Assembly (NCBI RefSeq): GCF_026094475.1
Contig: NZ_JAPELL010000001.1
Coordinates: forward strand, 715,171 to 779,170
Direction: 5' to 3'
DNA: 64,000 nt
Source of the DNA: Homoserinimonas sedimenticola
Lineage (GTDB): Bacteria > Actinomycetota > Actinomycetes > Actinomycetales > Microbacteriaceae
Part shown: piece by piece, positions 10,887 to 20,092 of the stretch
Position numbering within the stretch: position 1 is the stretch's first letter
Layout of the letters: every line of letters starts with the position of its first letter
Translations under genes and position numbers: made by a program
Notes under the pieces: generated by a model
The model's database searches: none
The model's input: only the letters and a program-made list of their open reading frames with translations
What the model was told of the DNA's origin: nothing

Positions 10887-12917
10887 ATGGCCTCCATCGA
10901 TCATCTGCGCGACCTCGGGGTCCGGGCCGGTGCCGACGGCGGCGAACTGCGGGTGTGGTCCGCGAACGCAAGCGCCATCGAGGCCTGCATCTTCGACCTG
11001 GAGGATGCCGACCGCGTTGTCGCGACGGCACCCCTGCAGCGTGACGCCCACGATGTGTGGAGTGTGCGGCATCCGCTTCTGACGACGGGCGCCTGCTATT
11101 CGCTGCGGGTGCGCGGCGAGGGAGCCCGGTTTGATGAGCGGCAGGACCTGCTCGACCCCTACGCGCGGGGGCTCGTGCGCAACAGCGGCGGGCAGTGGCG
11201 CTCGTACGTGCAGGACGAGTCATTCGATTGGGGCGGCGCGCAGAAGCCGCGTATCCCTCTCGATCACACGGTCATTTACGAGGCTCACGCTAAGGGCATC
11301 TCCAAGCTGAACCCGGCGGTGCCGGAGGAGTTCCGGGGAACCTATGCGGGGCTCGCCCATGAGAGCGCGATCGCCCAGCTCAAGGAGCTGGGCGTGACGA
11401 CGATCCAGCTGCTGCCGGTGCACCAGTCGGTGAGCGAGGAGCGGCTGACGAAGCTGGGGTTCCGCAACTACTGGGGATACAACACCCTGAGCTACTTCGC
11501 CCCGCACCTTGAGTATGCGTCTGCGGCGGCGCAGGCGGCCGGCCCGGCGGCCGTGCTGCGGGAGTTCAAGGGCATGGTCAAACTCCTCCACGAGGCGGGC
11601 CTCGAGGTCATCCTCGATGTCGTCTACAACCACACCTCAGAGGAGGGGCCGGGGGGCCCGACGACGAGTTTCCGCGGTATCGACGACGCCTCCTACTACC
11701 GACAGTCCCCCGACGGCACCTACATCGATGTCACGGGTTGCGGCAACTCGCTCAACACCTCGGTCCCCGCAGTGCAGCGCCTCATCCTTGACTCGCTGCG
11801 CTACTGGGCGAACGAGGTGCAGGTCGACGGCTTCCGCTTCGACCTGGCGGCAACGCTGGGGCGGGGTGCTTCGCACGAGTTCGACCCCGAGCATCCGCTG
11901 CTGAAGTCCATCGTTGAGGATCCCGCCCTGCAGGGGGTCAAGATGATCGCCGAGCCGTGGGATGTCGGTGCGGGCGGCTGGCAGACGGGCAATTTTCCGC
12001 TGGGCTGGCTCGAGTGGAACGACGGCTATCGAGATCGGATGCGCGACTTCTGGCTGAGCGATATCGCGGCTGAGCGCGCGCACGGTGCGGCAAGCCAGGG
12101 CATCGGCAGCATGACCCGTCGGTTCGCGGGTAGCGCGCATGTCTTCAGCGAGCAGCGCGGGCCGCTCGCGAGCGTCAACTTCATCACGGCGCATGACGGC
12201 TTCACGATGGCGGATCTGACGTCATACAACCGCAAGCACAACCTCGGCAACGGGGAGTTCAATCGGGACGGCACCGACAACAATCACTCCTTCAACCATG
12301 GTTGGGAGGGCCCGAGCGACGACCCGACGATCACGACCTGCCGCCGCAAGGCCATGCGCAATCTGCTCGGCACTCTCCTGCTCTCCGCCGGCATCCCCAT
12401 GATCACGGCGGGTGACGAGTTCGGTCGCAGCCAGCGCGGCAACAACAACGCCTACTGTCACGACGACGAGCTCAGCTGGCTGCCGTGGGAGCACGAGGAC
12501 TGGCAGCGCGACCTCTTTGAGATCTCGCAGCGACTCCTGCGGCTTCGGCGCGAGAACCCGGCGCTGCGGCCCGTGCGTTTCGGTCGTCTCGGCGAGACGG
12601 TGCCGTCGGCGAGCGAGATGCACTGGTACAACGCGGCAGGGCAGGAGATGTCGATTGAAGACTGGGATTCGCCCCGACAGCGGATTTCGCAGTACATCGC
12701 CGCCTCGACCCCCGAGGTGGAGGAGTTCAACCGCATTCTCCTCATCGTGCAGGGCCGGGAGTCGGAGGAGACGGTGACGCTCCCCCGACACGACGGCGTG
12801 GAGACGTACACCCTGCTGTGGGATTCCGCACTCGATATCACCGGTCCCGATGTCCATGCGCCGGGCGACGCCCTACGGATGGCGCCCACGTCGATGCAGC
12901 TCTTCCGCGCCGACTGA
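10887..12917 (+). CDS. glgX: Glycogen debranching enzyme (GH13 isoamylase type)
   Basis: GlgX (676 aa) cleaves alpha-1,6 branches of glycogen or limit dextrins. An N-terminal CBM48-like beta domain precedes the GH13 barrel. Conserved regions are DVVYNHT, the nucleophile D319 in DGFRFD, the acid/base E356 in IAEPWD, and FITAHDGF. The frame is open upstream to 10833, but the ATG at 10887 gives the natural N-terminus and sits 6 nt behind a -10-like hexamer. It ends in a TGATG overlap with the ybaK-type gene. It is 7 kb from glgE-glgB, so the glycogen genes are not one operon here. Confidence 0.93.
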   Translation: MASIDHLRDLGVRAGADGGELRVWSANASAIEACIFDLEDADRVVATAPLQRDAHDVWSVRHPLLTTGACYSLRVRGEGARFDERQDLLDPYARGLVRNSGGQWRSYVQDESFDWGGAQKPRIPLDHTVIYEAHAKGISKLNPAVPEEFRGTYAGLAHESAIAQLKELGVTTIQLLPVHQSVSEERLTKLGFRNYWGYNTLSYFAPHLEYASAAAQAAGPAAVLREFKGMVKLLHEAGLEVILDVVYNHTSEEGPGGPTTSFRGIDDASYYRQSPDGTYIDVTGCGNSLNTSVPAVQRLILDSLRYWANEVQVDGFRFDLAATLGRGASHEFDPEHPLLKSIVEDPALQGVKMIAEPWDVGAGGWQTGNFPLGWLEWNDGYRDRMRDFWLSDIAAERAHGAASQGIGSMTRRFAGSAHVFSEQRGPLASVNFITAHDGFTMADLTSYNRKHNLGNGEFNRDGTDNNHSFNHGWEGPSDDPTITTCRRKAMRNLLGTLLLSAGIPMITAGDEFGRSQRGNNNAYCHDDELSWLPWEHEDWQRDLFEISQRLLRLRRENPALRPVRFGRLGETVPSASEMHWYNAAGQEMSIEDWDSPRQRISQYIAASTPEVEEFNRILLIVQGRESEETVTLPRHDGVETYTLLWDSALDITGPDVHAPGDALRMAPTSMQLFRAD

Positions 12918-13390
12918 TGGCTGTCGGCACCCCCGCGACGGTCGCGCTGGATGCTGCGGGCATCCGTTTTGTCGTTCACGCCTACACGCACGACCCGGCC
13001 AACAGCAACTTCGGGCTCGAAGCGGCGGAGGCGATCGGCGTGGACCCGGACCGCGTCTTCAAGACCCTGCTCGCAGAGGTCGACGGGCGGCTGGTGGTGG
13101 GCATCGTGCCGGTGTCCGGAAAGCTCGACGTGAAGGCGCTCGCGGCGGCGGTCGGTGGCAAGCGGGCGACGATGGCCGACCCGGCCGTCGCTGAGAGGCG
13201 CACGGGCTATGTCGTGGGCGGCATCAGCCCGATCGGCCAGAAGAATCGGCACGAGACCGTTATCGACGAGACCGTGGAGCTCTACGATACGGTCTTCGTG
13301 AGCGGCGGCCGACGCGGTCTCGACCTCGAGCTGGCACCGGGCGACCTCGTCGATGTGACGGGCGCGATCATCGCCGACATCGCCCGCTGA
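12917..13390 (+). CDS. ybaK: YbaK-type Cys-tRNA(Pro)/aminoacyl-tRNA deacylase
   Basis: The 157-residue protein is a stand-alone editing domain that hydrolyses mischarged Cys-tRNA(Pro). It has the family segments VFKTLL, the substrate-binding lysine region (VSGKLDVKALAAAVGGKRA) and the C-terminal GGISPIGQK and ETVELYDTVFVSGGRRGLDLEL. The start is the ATG at 12917 within TGATG at the end of glgX, so it is translationally coupled; frames opening further upstream lie inside glgX. The pairing with glgX is probably positional rather than functional. Confidence 0.92.
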   Translation: MAVGTPATVALDAAGIRFVVHAYTHDPANSNFGLEAAEAIGVDPDRVFKTLLAEVDGRLVVGIVPVSGKLDVKALAAAVGGKRATMADPAVAERRTGYVVGGISPIGQKNRHETVIDETVELYDTVFVSGGRRGLDLELAPGDLVDVTGAIIADIAR

Positions 13391-13416
13391 ACGAGCAGGG
13401 TCGAAGAACCGTGGTT

Positions 13417-13476
13417 GGTGATGGCGGCGGCTCGAGTCCGCCCCCGACGGTCTCGACGCTCGCTGCCGCCATCACC
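13417..13476. terminator. Large hairpin between convergent ybaK and the signal peptidase gene
   Basis: GGTGATGGCGGC at 13417-13428 and GCCGCCATCACC at 13465-13476 form a perfect 12-bp stem. A further CTCGAG/CTCGA pairing lies in the loop. It sits where two transcription units meet and overlaps the stop codon of the signal peptidase gene. No T-tract is seen on either side, so it may stop or protect both messages without being a classical terminator. Confidence 0.5.
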
Positions 13477-14128
13477 GACGGGCGTCCGCTGACTGGGCGG
13501 ACTCGCCACCCGAATGGGACGCCTCGGTGCGGCGCTTGCGCGCGGCACCGGCGATCCCGCTGGCGAGCATGTATCCCGCGTAGAGGAAGAGTCCTACGGC
13601 GAGAGTCGGAATCAGCCAGCCGCGCGCCCCTCCGCTGACGAGGTTGTTGACGTAGCCGATCCACGGCACGGAGTACCAGACCTTGCCGCGAATCTGGACG
13701 GGTTGCACCTGGGCTGCATCTGCTGCGCCGTTGGCATCGCCCTTGGTCGTGAACCGCAACTCCCCGTCGGTCGACTGCGTAACTGCGATTACGCGGTGCG
13801 TTACGACGGCCTCCTTGCCTGACTCGATTTGATAAGTGATGGGATCCCCAATGCGGATGTCCTGAGCGTCGGTGGGCCTGACGATCACGAGGGTCCCGGG
13901 TGGGTACGTGGGCTCCATCGATCCCGTGAGCACGGTCATGGGCGTCGAGCCCGTCGCGGCGGGGACGACGATGACGAGAACGCCGAGCAGGATCACGAAG
14001 GCGAGCAGCCCGGAGCTCAGCCCGACTCCGAGGTAGTAGAGCAGGCCGCGCGACTTCTTCTGCTCCTTCATGGAACGACGGCTCACCAGCTCTTCCGAAG
14101 CCGCGCCCCCAGTCTCTTCGCCGGTCAT
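13472..14128 (-). CDS. sipW: Signal peptidase I, SipW/ER type
   Basis: The 218-residue membrane peptidase has a cytoplasmic N-terminus, a transmembrane helix at about 30-56, the catalytic serine S70 in TGSMEPT, the catalytic histidine H111 in VTHRV, and the conserved aspartate D131 in KGDAN. A second helix lies near 168-190, followed by a basic tail. A Ser-His pair in place of the bacterial Ser-Lys pair marks the SipW/Sec11 class. The gene is last in an operon whose upstream genes carry the matching unusual signal region, so these are its likely substrates. The ATG at 14128 overlaps the previous stop (ATGA). A separate, ordinary lepB lies at 47.0 kb. Confidence 0.92.
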   Translation of the reverse strand: MTGEETGGAASEELVSRRSMKEQKKSRGLLYYLGVGLSSGLLAFVILLGVLVIVVPAATGSTPMTVLTGSMEPTYPPGTLVIVRPTDAQDIRIGDPITYQIESGKEAVVTHRVIAVTQSTDGELRFTTKGDANGAADAAQVQPVQIRGKVWYSVPWIGYVNNLVSGGARGWLIPTLAVGLFLYAGYMLASGIAGAARKRRTEASHSGGESAQSADARR

Positions 14129-14940
14129 ACGAGTTGTTCCGTTTCGTCTTCGGGGCGTCGGCGACGCACGATCAAGAAGTAGACAAGGTTACCGAGGAAG
14201 AAGGCGCCGACCGGCAGCAGGACCCAGTACTCCTCGAGCAGGTGCCAGGTGTTGGGATCGATGCCGAGAATTTCGGGAACGCTCAGCACGGGGAGATCGG
14301 GTTCGTTGGGAACCAAGCCTCCGCTCTGGCTGGGGCCCTGCTCGACGACCGCACCGACCGTTGCTCCCGGGGGCTGGACGGGCGTGAGCGAAACGCTCAC
14401 ATCGGGACCACCACAGTCGCTGGGCGAGAGACTACCGGGAGTCGTGTCGCTGAGCGACACCCCAAGGCTGGCTTCTGCGATCGCTCCTTGACCCCGTGTT
14501 CCATCGAGATTTCCGATCGCCGCGGTGAGATCGATGCGAGCGGTCGTGTCCGGAGGAACGACCTCTCCCTCTGAGAGCACCCAGCATGGTTCGGCGAGGG
14601 CGACGGGAGTGGCCTCACCCTCCTGACTCGCCGTGTCGGCGGCAATGGTCAAAGCATCCGCGAGATCGTCATCCGAGACCGAGACGTCCTTGAGAACAAT
14701 GCGGAGGAACCCGGGATTCTCGCCTGCGTTTCGCACATAGAACGATCCCGTCTGGCTATCGCCGGGCACCATGTTCGCGATGTCGGTGAACACGCTCCCG
14801 GAGAGCTCAGTCCCGTACGCCGTCCCATCCGCACTCACGAGCACGACATCGGATGCCGCGACCGCACTCGTGGGCGCGCCAAGCACTGTCGCGACTCCTG
14901 CCACTGCTATCGCAGTTGTCGCGAGAGCCCGCACGAGCAT
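14125..14940 (-). CDS. Exported membrane-anchored protein of the SipW operon, function unknown
   Basis: The protein (271 aa from the ATG at 14940) has a signal peptide ending near AVAAS (residue 29) and an extracellular beta-rich, Asp/Ser/Thr-rich domain of about 180 residues. A Pro/Gln-rich linker and a C-terminal transmembrane helix (YWVLLPVGAFFLGN...) follow, ending in RRRR. There is no LPXTG. The segment NMVPGDSQTGSFYVRNAGENPGF resembles the TasA/camelysin-type pattern 'PGD...V.N.G'. The GTG at 14943 is an alternative start, but the ATG at 14940 reproduces the TGATG coupling seen elsewhere in the operon. It could be an anchor for the secreted proteins encoded upstream. Confidence 0.8.
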   Translation of the reverse strand: MLVRALATTAIAVAGVATVLGAPTSAVAASDVVLVSADGTAYGTELSGSVFTDIANMVPGDSQTGSFYVRNAGENPGFLRIVLKDVSVSDDDLADALTIAADTASQEGEATPVALAEPCWVLSEGEVVPPDTTARIDLTAAIGNLDGTRGQGAIAEASLGVSLSDTTPGSLSPSDCGGPDVSVSLTPVQPPGATVGAVVEQGPSQSGGLVPNEPDLPVLSVPEILGIDPNTWHLLEEYWVLLPVGAFFLGNLVYFLIVRRRRPEDETEQLV

Positions 14941-16400
14941 CACGAGCTCACCTGTGTTCCCGCACCGTTGCAGGAGAGGCTGTAGTAGCCGAAGATGAAG
15001 CCGTTCCAGTTCTTGTCCACCGAGATCCGCCAGACCCCATCGGTGCCGCCATCCAGCTCGATGGTCTTCGTGCCCGAATTGCCGGAGAGCGCATCCGGGG
15101 AGAGAGTCACGGATGTCGACGTGCGGGAGTCAGGCGTGACCACGCTGCTCTGATTGTTGCTGGTGTATTGCCGTACGACATACGTCTGGCTCGTCGCTGG
15201 CGACCAGGTGAGCACAACGTTGCGCCCGGAGGTGCTGCAGGTGAGCGAGGTGATCGTGCTCCACGCCGTGTCTTGAGTGAATACGTACCGCTGCGCGGTC
15301 GTCGCGCCACAGACAGCCTGGGTCATCGGCGTGACACCACCGCTCGCAGTGCCTCTCGTCAGGCAGAGGCCGCTGGCTCGATTGACCAGCTGGTACACGC
15401 CCGAACTGATCTCCTGCGCCTGCCACTGCGCGCTTGTGGTGGAGGCCGTGGTCATGACGATCCCCGTTCCCGGGGTGGTGCTGTTGCCTGCGGCGGCGAA
15501 AGCGCGGCCGCTCGAGAGCTGGGTGACGATGCGGTAGTAGTTGCCGTCCGCGACAAGGCGCCAGCGCTGATTCGTCTTACCGGCGTCGTTGTTGCTCTTG
15601 CAGGCGTAGCTGATGAGAGCCTGCCCCTCCGTGTCGGAGGCGCTGTTGACGTCGAGGCAGCTGGTGTTCGTCGTGTCGGCTATCCGCATCCAATGTCCGG
15701 TGCTGAGGCTTGCCGCCGGGTAAATGTGGCTTGTCGCCTGGGCCGCCGAGCCCGTGGCGGTCGCAGACCACGAGGAGCCGGCGATCGTGAGCGTCGAGGT
15801 CACGGTGGGCGTGATTGTGAAGGCTCCCCCCGAGACGCCGAGGTTGGTGCGCTCGGCCGCGGTCGCGCGCACGCAGTACGTGATGCTGGCGCCAGGGGCA
15901 AGCTCGGTCGTGAGGGCCGGAATGCTCGCCCAGGTCCCTTGGGCAGCGCCGACGGGTACCGACTGCGTCGCACAGGTCGCGGGGCTGCTCGTGCTCCAGG
16001 CGGTGACGGTGAACTGCGAGACCTTGGCGGCGTTGGGCGCCGCGACCGTCGCATTGAGCTTGGTGGAGACGGGCCGCGCCACTGACTTGTTCGCGCTCTG
16101 CGAGGCGGCGACGTTGCTCGTGTTGGTGACGGTGACGGTGCCCGTGACCGTGTTGGAGTGGTTCTGGAACGTTGCCGCGTCCAGCGCTCCGACGAAGCTG
16201 GTCGTGACGGCAAGCTGGGCCCCTGTCGCTGAACTCGTCACCGCCGTCGAGGCGGTCCACACGGCGAAGGTGACTCCGGCGCCCGAGGCGAGGAGAAGTG
16301 AGACGAGGGCGCCGATACCCACGCTGTGGAGGAGGTTCCGGCGCATGCCTCGCCGAGGCGAGTTCTGACGCGCCAGGCGCGAGAAGAGCCCGGTACGCAT
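14940..16400 (-). CDS. Exported ricin-type lectin protein with alternate (SipW-type) signal
   Basis: The protein has 486 residues from the ATG at 16400. An Arg-rich N-terminus and a hydrophobic core end in GVTFAVWTAS (42-51), the form expected of SipW-processed proteins. Residues of about 60-215 are a Thr/Ser-rich, TasA-like beta domain. A ricin B-type lectin trefoil follows at about 235-375, with the repeated Q-x-W signature (QRW 278-280, QWQ 325-327, QRY 370-372). A C-terminal Ig/FnIII-like domain fills 380-486. A surface role in carbohydrate binding is inferred. The start overlaps the preceding stop (TGATG). The open frame continues upstream of 16400, but that part is a shadow. Confidence 0.85.
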   Translation of the reverse strand: MRTGLFSRLARQNSPRRGMRRNLLHSVGIGALVSLLLASGAGVTFAVWTASTAVTSSATGAQLAVTTSFVGALDAATFQNHSNTVTGTVTVTNTSNVAASQSANKSVARPVSTKLNATVAAPNAAKVSQFTVTAWSTSSPATCATQSVPVGAAQGTWASIPALTTELAPGASITYCVRATAAERTNLGVSGGAFTITPTVTSTLTIAGSSWSATATGSAAQATSHIYPAASLSTGHWMRIADTTNTSCLDVNSASDTEGQALISYACKSNNDAGKTNQRWRLVADGNYYRIVTQLSSGRAFAAAGNSTTPGTGIVMTTASTTSAQWQAQEISSGVYQLVNRASGLCLTRGTASGGVTPMTQAVCGATTAQRYVFTQDTAWSTITSLTCSTSGRNVVLTWSPATSQTYVVRQYTSNNQSSVVTPDSRTSTSVTLSPDALSGNSGTKTIELDGGTDGVWRISVDKNWNGFIFGYYSLSCNGAGTQVSS

Positions 16401-16975
16401 CAGGCGACCTTCTGGGTTGCGCCGAATGTGAAGGTGAAGGGTATGACGGCCCCCTGACTGGCCTGCGAGGCACTTGCCTTGAGGGCGACCTCGATGCAGA
16501 CGGTGGAGGATTCTCCGTCTGCCCAGACTCCCAGCGGAACCGGGGTCGCCGTGAGGCTGTTCGCGGCGGATATCGCCGTGCCCGGCGCGGGGCATGCACC
16601 TTTGACGATTCTCACCTCATAGTCCTGTGAGGCGGCGGCCGTCGAGGTGGTCCTCGCCGTGACATCCGCCTCGACCGAGCCGGTGTTGCCGAGCGTGACC
16701 GATTGACGCACGCGATCACCTGGGAAGAGCCCCGTCCACGCGGTCGGGCTGATGGAGGACGACCCCGCGGTGAGCGTAAGGGAGCCGCTCGTGACGATTC
16801 CCGCCTGAACCGGTGCAGCGTCCGCCCATAGGCCGTATGTTCCCGCGGCCAAAGAGCTCGCGATGAGGGATGCACCGGCCACCGCCGATGCGGCAGTGAG
16901 AATCCGACGGATCGTCGATGTGGGGGCGGGAGCAGTGCGGAGCGAGGCGGAAGCCCGACGCGTGATCCTGGTCAT
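16400..16975 (-). CDS. Exported protein with alternate (SipW-type) signal
   Basis: The protein (191 aa) has an unusually long basic N-terminus, a hydrophobic stretch, and the cleavage-region motif GTYGLWADAA at 45-54. The mature part is Ser/Thr-rich with the pattern LFPGDRVRQSVTLGNTGS found in TasA/camelysin-like matrix proteins, two cysteines, and a closing FTFTFGATQ. An ATG at 16975 was chosen because AGGAGGTGA, nearly a perfect ribosome-binding site, lies 8 nt upstream. The gene is second in the operon and is coupled to the lectin gene through TGATG. Confidence 0.83.
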   Translation of the reverse strand: MTRITRRASASLRTAPAPTSTIRRILTAASAVAGASLIASSLAAGTYGLWADAAPVQAGIVTSGSLTLTAGSSSISPTAWTGLFPGDRVRQSVTLGNTGSVEADVTARTTSTAAASQDYEVRIVKGACPAPGTAISAANSLTATPVPLGVWADGESSTVCIEVALKASASQASQGAVIPFTFTFGATQKVA

Positions 16976-17126
16976 GGCGTCTGCTTCACCTCCTCGTCTC
17001 CTGGTTCGCGTCACGCACAAGGGCGCATCTGGTCATGGTTTGCGGCGCGCACTAGGCGCCCGCAGTAGCTGTCGAAGGGCGCCCGGCGGGTGCGGTGTAC
17101 ACCCGCCGGGCACGCTTCCTACTGCC

Positions 17127-17621
17127 TTACGGGATCTGCGTAACGGTGATCTCGACGTCGGAGAGGTCGAGGTCCTGGAGCTGACCGGTCGAACCGCTGA
17201 CCGTCGTCGGGAAGTCGACCGTGATCTCGACGTCGACCGTGTAGGTGCCCGCGTCCAGGTCGCTGAGGTCGGTGACGGCCACGCCACCCTCCGTGACGTC
17301 GAAGTCGGCCGTGACGGTGGCGCCGTCGATCGTGGAGACGATGCTCGTGACGTTCTCCCCGAGCTCGAAGCTGAGGTTGTCACCGCTCGCGGTGACGGTG
17401 AACTGCTCGGTGTAGGTGAGGGAGTCGCCGGGGACGATGAGCGCGATGCTGTCATCCCAGGTGCCGGCCACCGTGCTGGCGATGGAGAGCTCACCCGAGG
17501 AGACGGTACCGGCGCTCGCGACGGTCGCGGAGTCGTTCCAGTAGGCGAGCGTGCCCGCTCCACCGAGGAGGAGGACGATGCCAGCGGCGCCGGCGATGGA
17601 ACCCTTGAGGAGCTTGTTCAT
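17127..17621 (-). CDS. Alternate-type signal peptide exported protein (probable major SipW substrate)
   Basis: The protein (164 aa) starts MNKLLKGSIAG, then a hydrophobic core, then GTLAYWNDSA at 23-32. This matches the actinobacterial 'alternate signal-mediated exported protein' class. The mature region is acidic, Thr/Val/Ser-rich, has no cysteine and contains VPGDSLTYTEQFTVTASGDN, a fold pattern like TasA/CalY fibre subunits. The ATG at 17621 has AAAGGA 7 nt upstream; the frame opening earlier is in the leader. As the first gene, with a long structured leader, it is probably the most abundant product. Its function as a fibre or matrix subunit is inference. Confidence 0.87.
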   Translation of the reverse strand: MNKLLKGSIAGAAGIVLLLGGAGTLAYWNDSATVASAGTVSSGELSIASTVAGTWDDSIALIVPGDSLTYTEQFTVTASGDNLSFELGENVTSIVSTIDGATVTADFDVTEGGVAVTDLSDLDAGTYTVDVEITVDFPTTVSGSTGQLQDLDLSDVEITVTQIP

Positions 17622-18016
17622 GATGCTTTCCTTTCGCTGACATCGCGAAGGATGTCGGGTGGGTGGCCCGAAGCGTGCACGCGGATGCTCTGCCCTTCTG
17701 GGCAGGCGGCGTCGCGTGTGCAAGACATTCGGGTTGTCTTGTTGGGTTGTCCGCTGCGGGGGTCAGGCCGCGGCGGGGTGGTGCTGGGTAAGGCTGGGAG
17801 TCGGTATATCGGGTGATATTCCGTCTGGGTTGTTCCCCCGCTGATGACTGTACGAACGTGTCTGTCTCGCTGCATGGAATCTCTGTCCCCAGTCATGGGG
17901 GTCCCCCCAAATACGGACACGTTCCGTCCCCCGGTTTCGGCGAAATGTCCCCCTAAAGCCGTACAGATGCCCACGTTCACTCCCCGCCCGCAGGGCAAAG
18001 GACTAGCGTCGAGTTC
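17622..18016. promoter_or_regulatory. Divergent control region between the SipW operon and glgE
   Basis: This 395-bp gap holds no convincing gene. On the minus side there is a leader with two hairpins next to the ribosome-binding site: GACATC/GATGTC at 17639-17656 and CTGCCC/GGGCAG at 17690-17705. Three copies of CACGTTC (one inverted) lie at 17854-17860, 17918-17924 and 17972-17978. The first two belong to a longer inverted match, GAACGTGTC (17854-17862) against GACACGTTC (17916-17924). AT-rich words around 17800-17815 could hold the operon's -10. Confidence 0.55.
18004..18009 (+). promoter_or_regulatory. -10-like TAGCGT ahead of glgE (possible leaderless start)
   Basis: TAGCGT ends 7 nt before the GTG at 18017. 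No ribosome-binding site lies close enough to that GTG, which fits a leaderless message. Confidence 0.4.

Positions 18017-20088
<2,072 letters not shown>

Positions 20089-20092
<4 letters not shown>

Noticed and set aside
14940-16400. Ricin-like toxin
   Set aside because: Only the B-type lectin trefoil is present; there is no catalytic A-chain or other toxin domain. It is better seen as a surface lectin.
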